DNA of 45,812 bases, taken from contig NVVD01000002.1 in the NCBI GenBank assembly GCA_002402105.1, positions 164,986 through 210,797 on the forward strand, given 5' to 3'. This DNA comes from Candidatus Cloacimonadota bacterium (GTDB lineage: Bacteria; Muiribacteriota; UBA6191). The position numbers were made by a program, and so were the translations under genes. Under the pieces are notes generated by a model that worked only from the letters and a program-made list of their open reading frames with translations, was not told the DNA's origin and made no database searches. Position 1 is the stretch's first letter, and every line of letters begins with the position of its first letter. Shown one piece after another: positions 8,436 to 17,387 of the stretch.

Positions 8436-9694
8436 TCTAGAGGGCTATCATCCCATTCAATCTCTTTTTCAGTATCTTGAACCTCTAAAAGTTCTAAAAA
8501 TTTAGCAGTATTATTAAGACCTTTTTCATAATAGGCCTGGAGTAAGATAGACTCTATATCTTCAATTTTAATATTTTTAAGCTTTTCTTCATAGGGTACA
8601 TCAACATTTTTAATATTTTGAGAATAGAGGTAAAGGTAAAGTGCTTTTCTTAAACCTGCTTTATGTCCTGCTATTTTACCGTTTGCATATACTTTTTGAG
8701 TAGCATAAAAAGAGTAAATACAAATAGTGAGAATGATACCAGAACCAAAAATTAAAAAACCACTAGTATTTTGAATTGATTTTGAACTATATATGACTAG
8801 AATGGATAGTAATATACTTACAGAGTGTAAAACTCTAACTACATTTTTATGAGAAACTCCCATGGATAAGAGTCTATGATGAATATGACTTTTATCTGCT
8901 TCAAATATTTTTTGCCCTTTATTAGCTCTTCTTATGATTGCTAAGGATGTATCTATAACAGGTAAACCAATTAAAAGGACCGGAGTTAATATACCGAGTG
9001 TAGCCGTTTTGAAAGAAAGCATAGTTAAAGAAAAAACAGAAATATGAAAGCCTAAAAATAAAGAGCCAACATCTCCCATAAATATTTTAGCAGGGTTCAT
9101 GTTTAAGCGTAAAAAAACTAAAAGCCCTCCTAAAATCGCAGGCAGTAAAATTGCTGTATGAAAACCATCTTGATTAAGGTAAATAAGGGTAATCATTATA
9201 ATTGCAGCAACTCCACCAGCTAGGCCATCTAAACCATCTAAAAGGTTTAAAGCATTAGTAATGCCTACAATCCAAAAAATAGTAATAGGAGTTGCCCATT
9301 GGTTAGTTTCAATATTGTGCCCAAATAAAGCGAAAGAGTCAATGCTAATATCAAATTGACAAACCATATAAGCTATGAGGCATTCAATAATAAACTTTAA
9401 TTTAGAATTAAGATTTTTCAGATCATCTACAGCTCCTAAAATAGCGATGCAAATTGCTCCGATTATTATTCCTTTAGTTTGGGTTGTAAATAAGTCGGGA
9501 GAGCTTATATATAAATAAGCTATAGATGAAAGGTATCCAAATAAAAATAGAAGTCCGCCCATTCGTAGGATATTATTTTTGTGGACAGACCTATGGTTTG
9601 GAATATCATAAATTTTATTTTTCTCTAAAAAATAAAATAGAGGTTTTGTAAATAAAATTGATGAAATAAAAGAAACAAAGAAAATAGTCCACAT
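8432..9694 (-). CDS. WecA/TagO-like polyprenyl-phosphate HexNAc-1-phosphate transferase
   Basis: A 420-residue multipass membrane enzyme of the MraY/WecA superfamily. It loads a sugar-1-phosphate from a UDP-sugar (typically GlcNAc) onto undecaprenyl phosphate to start O-antigen, capsule or teichoic-type glycans. The catalytic motifs are clear: D90-D91 (AVDDLKNL), NALNLLDGLDGLAGG (147-161), FMGDVGS (205-211) and the HIHHRL motif (270-275) of the GlcNAc-type branch. This excludes MraY. A C-terminal extension of about 75 residues, ending in an acidic tail (EIEWDDSPLD), is soluble-looking and unusual for the family. No strong ribosome site is visible before the ATG. It gives the locus one priming enzyme; the other is at 44315-45703. 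Confidence 0.88.
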   Translation of the reverse strand: MWTIFFVSFISSILFTKPLFYFLEKNKIYDIPNHRSVHKNNILRMGGLLFLFGYLSSIAYLYISSPDLFTTQTKGIIIGAICIAILGAVDDLKNLNSKLKFIIECLIAYMVCQFDISIDSFALFGHNIETNQWATPITIFWIVGITNALNLLDGLDGLAGGVAAIIMITLIYLNQDGFHTAILLPAILGGLLVFLRLNMNPAKIFMGDVGSLFLGFHISVFSLTMLSFKTATLGILTPVLLIGLPVIDTSLAIIRRANKGQKIFEADKSHIHHRLLSMGVSHKNVVRVLHSVSILLSILVIYSSKSIQNTSGFLIFGSGIILTICIYSFYATQKVYANGKIAGHKAGLRKALYLYLYSQNIKNVDVPYEEKLKNIKIEDIESILLQAYYEKGLNNTAKFLELLEVQDTEKEIEWDDSPLD

Positions 9695-9811
9695 ATTTTA
9701 AAATAAGTCTTTCGTTGAAACCAGCTAAAAGCCAGCACTTCATCAAGAGTTAAGGTTGAAAATTCATTTATATGATAATACCATAGCAAGTTTTATTTTG
9801 GTATAAGAAAC

Positions 9812-9844
9812 AAAAAAACCTCATCAATTTTGATGAGGTTTTTT
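9812..9844 (-). terminator. Rho-independent terminator after rplY (probably bidirectional)
   Basis: A perfect 8-base stem (CCTCATCA 9819-9826, TGATGAGG 9831-9838) encloses the loop ATTT. It is flanked by a run of seven A (9812-9818) and six T (9839-9844), so it can end transcription on either strand. It lies just past the stop of the L25 gene on the minus strand. Confidence 0.9.
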
Positions 9845-9864
9845 AGTAGAAAAAGTTGTTAAAA

Positions 9865-10446
9865 TTACTCTTCGTCTGCTGTTTCTGCCATTTTTCTTGC
9901 AGCTCTAGATGTAGCTACTGTGAAAAAAGACTGAGATGCTAAAGAGAAATCAAATCCTTTGATATCAGCAGCTCTTATGATGTCATTTAGGTTCATTTTT
10001 TCAATATCAACAGGAATAAAATCAGGAATATCTTTTGGTAGGCAAGAGATTTCGGCTTCTAGTGCGTTTTGTTGTAAAACTCCACCCTGTCTCATAACTC
10101 CGTGAGGTGTTCCGATACCTTTAATGGGTACTTTAATTTTAACAATTGAGTCTTCTTTAGTTGATTGAAAATCAATATGTATTACGTTTTTTCTTAGGTA
10201 ATCAAATTGAAGGTTTTTAAAAATAACGTTAGATGATCCAGCATTGTCTCCGCCTTCTATAAGAAGAGAGATTAGTCCGCTTGTTCCTCGTTCTTTGATT
10301 AAAAACTCAACATCTCTTTTTGTTATTGCAACATGAGATGTTCCATTTTGTCCATACAATACAGCTGGTACTTTACTATCTCTTCTTAATCCACTTGTAG
10401 AAGATTTTGAGACTGTTTCTCTAGCTTCTGCTTTAAGTTCGTACAT
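9865..10446 (-). CDS. rplY: 50S ribosomal protein L25 (Ctc/TL5 form)
   Basis: A 193-residue L25 of the long Ctc/TL5 type, which binds 5S rRNA. The N-terminal L25 domain (ELKAEARE, then VPAVLYGQNGTSHVAI) is followed by the TL5 C-terminal beta domain (VPIKGIGTPHGVMRQGGVL, then DIPDFIPVDIEKMNLND). The start is well supported by AAGGAG at 10453-10458 (minus strand), 7 bases before the ATG. A strong terminator follows. It is a single-gene unit, and the usual partner pth is not next to it in this window. The upstream leader contains several inverted repeats that could be regulatory. Identification is firm. Confidence 0.95.
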   Translation of the reverse strand: MYELKAEARETVSKSSTSGLRRDSKVPAVLYGQNGTSHVAITKRDVEFLIKERGTSGLISLLIEGGDNAGSSNVIFKNLQFDYLRKNVIHIDFQSTKEDSIVKIKVPIKGIGTPHGVMRQGGVLQQNALEAEISCLPKDIPDFIPVDIEKMNLNDIIRAADIKGFDFSLASQSFFTVATSRAARKMAETADEE

Positions 10447-10806
10447 GATTTACTCCTTGATTATTACTTATTTAATATCACCAAAAAGCCAATAAATCTT
10501 TAATATTATTTAATCCGTAGGATTATTATTTGTTCGCTTTGCTGAGCAATTAGATTGCTCTTTTCTATCAATGGTGCTTGCTATAAAAGCGAAGCGATTT
10601 TATCAATGTGTGATTGATGTGTCAATTGTTTATTAAATAAATAGACTAAAAAAGAGCATAAAATGTTTTAAAGTTAGAAATAATAGACTTTTTACCCTGT
10701 ATAAACTTTACGGTATGTCTATGTATCGTGTATATTTCGCAGATAATTGAATACAAAAAAGTTATGTAAAAATGATTTAAGCTAAATTGGGCAAAAGGCA
10801 TACAAA
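10447..10806. promoter_or_regulatory. Divergent rplY/mccB intergenic region with stacked hairpins
   Basis: These 360 bases carry no plausible gene. Near rplY there are three inverted repeats: TAATCC-GTA-GGATTA (10511-10525), GAGCAAT-TAG-ATTGCTC (10544-10560), and an outer pair TTCGCTTT (10533-10540) with AAAGCGAA (10586-10593) that encloses the second hairpin. On the minus strand they would lie in the rplY 5' leader. The half nearer mccB is A+T-rich, with a weak ribosome site (AAAAGG) before the ATG. I could not assign a convincing -35/-10 pair. Confidence 0.5.
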
Positions 10807-12417
10807 ATGGATGTAATACAGTCAAAAATACAAAAAAACTCTGTTGACTTCAAAAAAAACTATTCAAAAATGAATAAAATTTGTGAAGAATTTATTAAGC
10901 GAGAAAAAGATGTAATATTTCGAGATGATGATCCGTCTGTTTTGAGACATCGTAAACGAAATAAACTTTATGTTAGAGATAGAATCGATTTATTACTTGA
11001 TAGTAATTCAGATTTTTTAGAAATTTCATCACTTGCTGGTAATGGTATGTATGGAGCATCTCCTCCTCCAAGTTGTGGTTTAGTTGCAGGTATCGGAAAA
11101 GTAAAGGGCCGACATGTAATGATTGTTGCTAATGATGCTACAGTTAAAGGTGGCTGTTATTATCCTATGACTGTGAAAAAACATTTAAGAGCACAAGAGA
11201 TTGCCCTTGAAAATAATTTGCCTTGTTTATATTTAGTAGATTCGGGAGGGGCCTTTTTACCACTACAGAGTGAAGTTTTTCCTGATAAGGAGCATTTTGG
11301 CAGAATCTTTTACAATCAAGCTCAAATGTCTGCAAAAGGGATACCACAGATTTCTGTTGTTTTAGGTTCTTGTACAGCTGGTGGTGCTTATGTACCTGCA
11401 ATGAGTGATGAAACAGTCATTGTAAAAGAGCAAGGTACAATTTTTTTAGCGGGGCCTCCATTAGTACAAGCAGCTACTGGTGAAGAGGTAACAGCTGAAA
11501 ATCTTGGTGGTGGAATGGTTCATACTTCAATTTCTGGGGTTGCAGATTATTTGGCTTTGAATGACCAACATGCTTTAGAGATTACAAGAGATATTGTAAG
11601 TAATTTAAATCCATTAACTTATTGCCATGAAGATGAAATTAAGATAGATGGACCAAAATATGATAAAGATGAAATATTAGGGATTATTCCTAGTGATGAT
11701 AGAAAACCATATGATATTAGAGAAATTATTGCTCGTGTTGTAGATGCTTCAGAGTTTCAAGAGTTTAAAAAAAATTATGGGCAAACTTTAATTTGTGGTT
11801 TTGCAAAAATTATGGGTTTTAAAGTAGGAATTTTAGCTAATAATGGAGTTTTATTTTCAGAATCTGCTTTAAAAGGTACTCACTTTATTGAAATTTGTAA
11901 TAAAAGAGAGATTCCTTTGGTTTTTTTACAAAATATAACTGGCTTTATGGTTGGTAAAAAATATGAACATGAAGGTATTGCTAAACATGGTGCTAAAATG
12001 GTGATGGCTGTTTCTAATGCTAGAGTTCCAAAGTTTACTGTGATTATTGGTGGGTCTTATGGAGCTGGTAATTACGGAATGTGTGGTCGTGCTTTTCAAC
12101 CAAGACAACTATGGATGTGGCCAAATGCTAAAATATCTGTGATGGGCGGAGAGCAGGCATCTAATGTTTTAATTTCAGTAAAATTAGCGCAATTGAAAAA
12201 AGCTGGTAAAGCTCCTGATGAAGATCAAATTAATAAAATAAAGTCAGAGATAATGAAAACTTATGAAGAAGAAAGCTCTGCTTATTATTCTACTGCTAGA
12301 TTGTGGGATGATGGAATCATTGATCCTCGTGAAACTAGGAGGGTTTTAGGGCTTGGACTTGCTGCTAGTTATAATAAAAAAATGGATGAGTATTCTCAGG
12401 GAATTTTTAGGATGTAA
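10807..12417 (+). CDS. mccB: Methylcrotonyl-CoA carboxylase, carboxyltransferase (beta) subunit
   Basis: A 536-residue biotin-dependent carboxyltransferase. It moves the carboxyl group from carboxybiotin to 3-methylcrotonyl-CoA in leucine breakdown. The methylcrotonyl-type sequence is clear throughout: [76 protein letters not shown] and the C-terminal GIFRM. These favour MCC over propionyl- or geranyl-CoA carboxylase, although relatives share much of this. The length is normal. Its stop overlaps the start of the biotin carboxylase gene by one base, so translation is probably coupled. It is the first gene of a dense operon-like run reaching at least 16394. Confidence 0.93.
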   Translation: MDVIQSKIQKNSVDFKKNYSKMNKICEEFIKREKDVIFRDDDPSVLRHRKRNKLYVRDRIDLLLDSNSDFLEISSLAGNGMYGASPPPSCGLVAGIGKVKGRHVMIVANDATVKGGCYYPMTVKKHLRAQEIALENNLPCLYLVDSGGAFLPLQSEVFPDKEHFGRIFYNQAQMSAKGIPQISVVLGSCTAGGAYVPAMSDETVIVKEQGTIFLAGPPLVQAATGEEVTAENLGGGMVHTSISGVADYLALNDQHALEITRDIVSNLNPLTYCHEDEIKIDGPKYDKDEILGIIPSDDRKPYDIREIIARVVDASEFQEFKKNYGQTLICGFAKIMGFKVGILANNGVLFSESALKGTHFIEICNKREIPLVFLQNITGFMVGKKYEHEGIAKHGAKMVMAVSNARVPKFTVIIGGSYGAGNYGMCGRAFQPRQLWMWPNAKISVMGGEQASNVLISVKLAQLKKAGKAPDEDQINKIKSEIMKTYEEESSAYYSTARLWDDGIIDPRETRRVLGLGLAASYNKKMDEYSQGIFRM

Positions 12418-13892
12418 TGATGAAAATATCAAAAGTATTAATAGCAAATCGTGGTGAGATTGCAGTTAGAATAATAAAATCACTAAAAGAAAATGATATT
12501 GAATCAGTTTTGGTTGTATCTGATGTAGATAAAAGTAGTATGGCAGCAAAAATGGCTGACTTTGTTTATGAAATCGGTGGAAAAAGTGCTGCTGAGTCTT
12601 ATTTAATTGTAGATAAAATTATAGAAGCTTGCCAGTATTATGAGGTTGATGCTGTTCATCCTGGTTATGGCTTTTTATCTGAAAAGCTAGAGTTATTAGC
12701 TGGATGCTCAAAAAATAATATAAAATTTATTGGGCCAAACAAAGAAGCTATTAAAGTTATGGGTGATAAGATTTTATCTAAATTAAAGATGCAAGAAGTT
12801 GGAGTGCCGACAATTCCTGGTTTTACTATCGAAGCAAAAAATTTAGAAAACCCAAAAGATTTATTAAAAAAAGTATCTGAAATTAAGTACCCCGTAATGA
12901 TTAAAGCCTCTGCTGGTGGTGGTGGAAAAGGGATGCGAAGAGTTGATAGTGAAGAGCAGTTTTTAGACTCATGTAAATCTTGTAAGCGTGAAGCTATGAG
13001 CTCTTTTTCTGATGATAGAATTTTTGTTGAAAAATTTATTGAAAACCCTCGTCACATTGAGTTTCAGGTTTTTGGTGATGACTTTGGAAATATAGAGCAT
13101 ATTAATGAAAGAGATTGTTCGATTCAAAGAAGAAATCAAAAAGTTATTGAAGAGTGTCCTTCTCCAAGTTTTTGTGATGATTTACGTAAAAAAATGGGAG
13201 AGATGGCAATTTTGTGTGCAAAATCTGTTGATTATGTAAATGCTGGTACGGTCGAATTTATTGTTTCAGAGAAAAATGAGTTTTTCTTTTTAGAGATGAA
13301 TACAAGACTACAAGTAGAGCACCCTGTGACTGAGCTAACTCATCAGGTTGATTTAGTGAAAGAACAAATATCAGTTGCAGAAGGTAAAAAGCTCTCGTTT
13401 GATGATGAGGATAAAACCATTAAAGCCCACTCTATAGAGTGCCGTGTGTATGCTGAGGAACCACTAAACAATTATGCTCCCTCAGCAGGAAAGTTGTTAC
13501 GATGTACTTTTCCAAAAGAATCAAAAAATATTAGAATAGACACAGGGGTTGTCAGTGGAGATACAATCTCTATATACTATGACCCGATGATTTGTAAGCT
13601 GATAACTACAGCGAAAACAAGAAAAGAAGCTATCTCTTATATGGTGCAAGCAGTTAAAGAAACGACTATTTTTGGTGTTGAGACAAATTTATCTTTTTTA
13701 CTTGATATTTTAAATGAAGAGTCTTTTGTAAAAGGTGAATACAATACGAAATATTTAGAAGAAAAAGATATTGGTTCAATTAATAAAAAAAATAATGGTT
13801 TTAATAAATCAGTATTAGAGAGTTTGGTAGACTTTGATTTAAAACAAACAAGTCATGAGGCTTTAGACCCTTTTGTCAGTGTGGAGTTATAA
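12417..13892 (+). CDS. mccA: Biotin carboxylase subunit of methylcrotonyl-CoA carboxylase
   Basis: A 491-residue ATP-grasp biotin carboxylase. It uses ATP and bicarbonate to carboxylate the biotin carrier. Visible motifs: IANRGEIAVRII (8-19), VHPGYGFLSE (80-89), the ATP-binding loop KASAGGGGKGMRRV (163-176) and the catalytic segment EMNTRLQVEHP (293-303). The typical MCC alpha subunit is about 650-670 residues, with the biotin carrier fused at its C-terminus. Here the protein stops after the biotin carboxylase C-terminal domain, and the carrier is a separate overlapping gene (one base). ATG at 12420 is an equally possible start. Acetyl-CoA carboxylase AccC is excluded mainly by context. Confidence 0.88.
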   Translation: MMKISKVLIANRGEIAVRIIKSLKENDIESVLVVSDVDKSSMAAKMADFVYEIGGKSAAESYLIVDKIIEACQYYEVDAVHPGYGFLSEKLELLAGCSKNNIKFIGPNKEAIKVMGDKILSKLKMQEVGVPTIPGFTIEAKNLENPKDLLKKVSEIKYPVMIKASAGGGGKGMRRVDSEEQFLDSCKSCKREAMSSFSDDRIFVEKFIENPRHIEFQVFGDDFGNIEHINERDCSIQRRNQKVIEECPSPSFCDDLRKKMGEMAILCAKSVDYVNAGTVEFIVSEKNEFFFLEMNTRLQVEHPVTELTHQVDLVKEQISVAEGKKLSFDDEDKTIKAHSIECRVYAEEPLNNYAPSAGKLLRCTFPKESKNIRIDTGVVSGDTISIYYDPMICKLITTAKTRKEAISYMVQAVKETTIFGVETNLSFLLDILNEESFVKGEYNTKYLEEKDIGSINKKNNGFNKSVLESLVDFDLKQTSHEALDPFVSVEL

Positions 13893-14359
13893 TGATACAA
13901 AAAAAATATCAACAAATAAAACCTGAGTCAGATATTGAAATTAGATTTGAATTAACTTTAAATAGGAAAAATAAAACTGTTCAAGTGAATAGTGATAGTT
14001 ATAACTTTTTTTTAAACAAAAGCATTAATTACGATTATCATTTAGATGGTTCTAAGGTGTATATAAAAAAAGATGGTAGGTACTTTATATTTGAAGAGAT
14101 AAAATCATATGCTGGTCTTGATGGCGAAGCAGATGGTGATGGTGTTATTAAGTCTAAAATGCCAGGTAAAATACTTGAGGTTTGTGTAGCTTTAGATAGC
14201 GAGGTTAAAAAAGGTGATTCTTTAATTATTATGGAGTCCATGAAAATGGAAAATACGATTTTAAGCCCATTAGATGGTATTGTTACAGCTTTAAATGTTG
14301 GGTTGAATGATTTGGTAGAAGCAGATCAAATCTTGATTGAAGTTTCTACTAAGGAGTAA
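13892..14359 (+). CDS. Biotin carboxyl carrier protein of the split MCC alpha subunit
   Basis: A 155-residue protein whose C-terminal part (about 85-152) is a biotinyl/lipoyl domain. The biotin attachment motif ESMKMEN places the modified lysine at 118. KMPGKILEV and LDGIVTALNV give the expected beta hammerhead. The N-terminal 80 residues are beta-rich and may correspond to the BT linker domain that docks the carrier in MCC alpha. It overlaps the biotin carboxylase by one base and ends 5 bases before the lyase gene, which fits a three-subunit MCC with beta, biotin carboxylase and carrier on separate chains. Confidence 0.88.
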   Translation: MIQKKYQQIKPESDIEIRFELTLNRKNKTVQVNSDSYNFFLNKSINYDYHLDGSKVYIKKDGRYFIFEEIKSYAGLDGEADGDGVIKSKMPGKILEVCVALDSEVKKGDSLIIMESMKMENTILSPLDGIVTALNVGLNDLVEADQILIEVSTKE

Positions 14360-14364
14360 TATTT

Positions 14365-15240
14365 GTGGATATTAAAATAGTTGAAGTAGGCCCACGAGAT
14401 GGTTTACAAAATATATCTACTTTTATTCCTTTTGATTTGAAGGTTTCTTTTGTTGAAAAACTACTGAGAGCTGGTTTGAAAGACCTAGAAGTAGGGGCTT
14501 TTGTTTCTCCTAAATGGGTTCCTCAAATGAGAGATAGTTTAGAAATTTGTAAAAAATTTAAAGGTACTATGGCTTTAGTGCCAAATCAAAGAGGGATGGA
14601 TCAATATTTAGAGTCTGGTTTAAAGAATGTTGCTTTTTTTACGGCTGTTTCTGATACTTTTAATGTAAAAAACACTAATAAAACTTTTTTGCAGTCACTT
14701 GAGACTTATAAGCCTTTAATTGGCCAAGCTAACTTAGATAAGTCAAAAATACGTATGTATATTTCTACTGCTTTTTATTGTCCTTTTGATGGAAGAATAT
14801 CATCTAAAAAAGTCTTTGAAACTGTTGAAAAACTACTAGAGTTTGAAATTGATGAGTTTTCATTTGGTGATACAATTGGTCGTGCTACTCCAAATGAGGT
14901 TGTAGAGCTAGTTAAAGGTTTAGAAAAAATTTTACCAATAGAAAAGATAAATATGCATTTTCATGATACTTACGGTATGGCTCTTTGTAATGCAGCTAAG
15001 GCTATTGAGCTTGGTATAAAGTCTTTTGATACTTCGGCTTCTGGTTTAGGTGGTTGTCCTTATGCGCCTGGTGCTAGTGGTAACTTAGCTACAGAAGACT
15101 TAGTCTACTTTTGTGAAAATCAGGGGATTGATACAGGAGTTAATTTAGATCTTTTAGTTGAAGCTACGCTTAGGATTGATGCTTTTTTGTCTAGGATATC
15201 TAGCTCTAAAGTGAATCAGTTGATTAGGGGTCAGGTGTGA
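14365..15240 (+). CDS. mvaB: Hydroxymethylglutaryl-CoA lyase
   Basis: A 291-residue TIM-barrel lyase that splits HMG-CoA into acetyl-CoA and acetoacetate, the last step of leucine degradation. The sequence shows VEVGPRDGLQN (6-16), the metal-binding HFHDTYG (198-204) and the catalytic cysteine loop GLGGCPYAPGASGN (Cys231). All are diagnostic for HMG-CoA lyase rather than homocitrate or isopropylmalate synthases. The start is GTG at 14365, fixed by AAGGAG at 14351-14356, which overlaps the end of the preceding gene. 3-Methylglutaconyl-CoA hydratase and isovaleryl-CoA dehydrogenase are not in this cluster, so those steps must be encoded elsewhere. Its stop overlaps the next start by 4 bases. 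Confidence 0.93.
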   Translation: MDIKIVEVGPRDGLQNISTFIPFDLKVSFVEKLLRAGLKDLEVGAFVSPKWVPQMRDSLEICKKFKGTMALVPNQRGMDQYLESGLKNVAFFTAVSDTFNVKNTNKTFLQSLETYKPLIGQANLDKSKIRMYISTAFYCPFDGRISSKKVFETVEKLLEFEIDEFSFGDTIGRATPNEVVELVKGLEKILPIEKINMHFHDTYGMALCNAAKAIELGIKSFDTSASGLGGCPYAPGASGNLATEDLVYFCENQGIDTGVNLDLLVEATLRIDAFLSRISSSKVNQLIRGQV

Positions 15241-16394
15241 ATATTGAATCTATTTTAAAAAGAATTTCACTTGGTGAAGATAGTTATACTCAATTTAAGG
15301 TTAATTTAACAAATTTAGATAAACTATCCGAAGAATTGGTTGCTTTTTCTAACTCAAGAGGTGGAGTTTTATTTATTGGAGTCGATGATAAAAGTAATAT
15401 AATTGGTTTGTTAGATGATGATATTAGACGTTTGAATCAATTAATTGGTAATGTAGTAAATACTCATATAACTCCTTCTATTTATCCATTAGTAAAAGTT
15501 GAAGAAATAGAAGAGAAAAAGATTTTAATATTAGAAGTGGATGAAGGTACTAATAAACCTTATGCTACAAATAAAGGAATTTACCTTACAAAAGTAGGAA
15601 GTGATAAAAGAAAAATCTCCCCTCAAGAGTTGCGAAGATTATTTGCAGAATCAAAAGAGTTATATGCAGATGAAGAAGTCTTATCTCGTACAGATATTTC
15701 AGACATAAATACAGAACTTTTTTATCAATTTGTTTTAGATAATGATAAAGATTTATTTGAAGGATTGAAAACAAAATCTTTAAATTTAGAAATTATACTA
15801 GAAAACTTTAATTTAATGACAAATAAACATTTAACTTTAGCAGGAAATCTAATTTTTGGAATGCTACCACAAAAGTATAACCCCTCCTTTTATATAGATT
15901 GTGTTTATTTTGTTGGAAGTGATGTTTCTTCAAGAGAATTTGTTAGTAAAGATACTATAAAAGGTACTTTTAAATCTTTATATAAAGATGCTTTAAGGTT
16001 TATTACAAGTAACTTAAAAAAGGTTCAAGTAGAGAAAAACTTTAACTCAAATTCACAACTAGAAATTGATGAGATAGTACTTGGAGAATTAATTGTAAAT
16101 GCTTTAGTACATAGAGATTATTATATGAATGCTCCAATTAGAGTTTTTATGTTTGATGATCGCATAGAGATTATAAATCCAGGGAAATTAACAAACTTTT
16201 TAACGATTGAAAAGATTAAAATGGGAATTAGTATCCAAAGAAACCCTATTTTAAATTCTATTTCTAAAAATGTTTTACCATATAGTGGTTATGGTAGTGG
16301 GATAAAAAGAGTATTAGCTTTGATACCTGAAATTAAATTAATTAATGATATAGAAAAAGAAGAGTTTAAATGTATTATCCCAAGAAAAATATGA
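15237..16394 (+). CDS. AlbA_2 (Schlafen-type) domain protein, RecG-like putative regulator
   Basis: A 385-residue cytoplasmic protein. Residues about 1-140 form an AlbA_2 domain (LAFSNSRGG-type motif AFSNSRGGVLFIGVDD, about 36-51, then GIYLTKVGSDKRKISPQEL). The C-terminal region, about 270-345, resembles the ATPase-C_4/RecG-like module: ELIVNALVHRDYYMNAPI, DRIEIINPGKL, then YSGYGSGIKR. Such proteins are usually annotated as putative transcriptional regulators or RecG-like helicases, but true helicase motifs are absent. Biochemical roles are poorly known; related AlbA_2 domains occur in Schlafen-type nucleases and defence proteins. The start is GTG at 15237 (GTGA overlap with the lyase stop), so it is translated with the leucine-catabolism operon. 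Confidence 0.75.
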   Translation: MNIESILKRISLGEDSYTQFKVNLTNLDKLSEELVAFSNSRGGVLFIGVDDKSNIIGLLDDDIRRLNQLIGNVVNTHITPSIYPLVKVEEIEEKKILILEVDEGTNKPYATNKGIYLTKVGSDKRKISPQELRRLFAESKELYADEEVLSRTDISDINTELFYQFVLDNDKDLFEGLKTKSLNLEIILENFNLMTNKHLTLAGNLIFGMLPQKYNPSFYIDCVYFVGSDVSSREFVSKDTIKGTFKSLYKDALRFITSNLKKVQVEKNFNSNSQLEIDEIVLGELIVNALVHRDYYMNAPIRVFMFDDRIEIINPGKLTNFLTIEKIKMGISIQRNPILNSISKNVLPYSGYGSGIKRVLALIPEIKLINDIEKEEFKCIIPRKI

Positions 16395-16413
16395 GTTTAG
16401 GATAGGGTAGAAA

Positions 16414-17385
16414 ATGAAAGAAGAAGAAATTAGACCAAAAGCTATATTTGATGAGTATTTAAGACTTGCTAAAATTGATATAGATTCTTTTTTTAAAGAT
16501 TGTGAAATGCTTGAAATAGATTGTCCATCTTGTAATAACAAGGGTCAATTTAGCTTTAAAAAACATGACTTTAACTATGACTTTTGTAAAGTCTGTAAAA
16601 ACTTATACGTAAACCCAAGACCTATTAGAGAGGCTTTTGATAGTTATTATAGTGACTCTCCTAGTACAAAATATTGGGCAGATGTATTCTATAAAAGTAC
16701 AGCAGAGGCTAGAAAAGAAAAACTTTGGAAACCAAAAGCAAAAATGATTTTATCTATGCTAAATCAGCCAAAACAAATAAGTTTTGTTGATATTGGTGGA
16801 GGATATGGTGTTTTTGCAGAACTAATGAAAGAAGAGCATGGTTTTGATACTCATATTATTGAACCAAATCAATATTTAGCTCAAATTTGTAGAGAAAAGG
16901 GTTTTAAAGTAAGTCAATCAACTATAGAAACATTAGATAAAAAAGAAATATCAAATGAAAAAAACTGTTTTGTTTGTTTTGAACTATTTGAGCATTTATA
17001 TGATGTAAGAGAGTTTTTAGAAAAAATACTTGATCTAATGAATAGTGGAGACTCTTTTATTTTTACGACTCTCAGTAGTACAGGGGCAGATATTTTAGCA
17101 TTATGGGAAAATTCAAAATCAGTTTATCCTCCTCATCATTTAAACTTTTTGAATCCAAAGTCAGTTAAAAAATTATTAAATTATGTTGGTTATACTGATG
17201 TGGAAGTGACAACTCCAGGTAAATTAGATGTAGATATTATGGTAAATAGTTTGAGTGATTTAAAAGACCGTTTTTTTGCAACTCAATTAGATATCATGGA
17301 TGATAGTGAGAGAGTTGAGCTTCAAAACTACTTATCTAAAAATAAATTAAGTAGCCATATGATGATTTACTGTAAAAAGGCTTAA
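16414..17385 (+). CDS. SAM-dependent methyltransferase with N-terminal zinc ribbon
   Basis: A 323-residue class I methyltransferase. An N-terminal four-cysteine motif (C37, C40, C58, C61) looks like a zinc ribbon. The SAM-binding motif VDIGGGYGVFA follows near 124-134, with an acidic end of strand 2 (HIIEPN). The C-terminal part shows PPHHLNFLNPKSVKKLL and ends NKLSSHMMIYCKK. This is the plan of sugar-modifying C-methyltransferases and related proteins in O-antigen and secondary-metabolite loci, but the substrate is unknown. A close paralogue with the same plan is encoded at 35224-36228. It starts 19 bases after the AlbA_2 gene and is followed 2 bases later by a HAD phosphatase. Confidence 0.82.
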   Translation: MKEEEIRPKAIFDEYLRLAKIDIDSFFKDCEMLEIDCPSCNNKGQFSFKKHDFNYDFCKVCKNLYVNPRPIREAFDSYYSDSPSTKYWADVFYKSTAEARKEKLWKPKAKMILSMLNQPKQISFVDIGGGYGVFAELMKEEHGFDTHIIEPNQYLAQICREKGFKVSQSTIETLDKKEISNEKNCFVCFELFEHLYDVREFLEKILDLMNSGDSFIFTTLSSTGADILALWENSKSVYPPHHLNFLNPKSVKKLLNYVGYTDVEVTTPGKLDVDIMVNSLSDLKDRFFATQLDIMDDSERVELQNYLSKNKLSSHMMIYCKKA

Positions 17386-17387
17386 AC

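Noticed and set aside
10807-14359. Propionyl-CoA or acetyl-CoA carboxylase
   Set aside because: The beta subunit motifs and the adjacent HMG-CoA lyase point to methylcrotonyl-CoA carboxylase.
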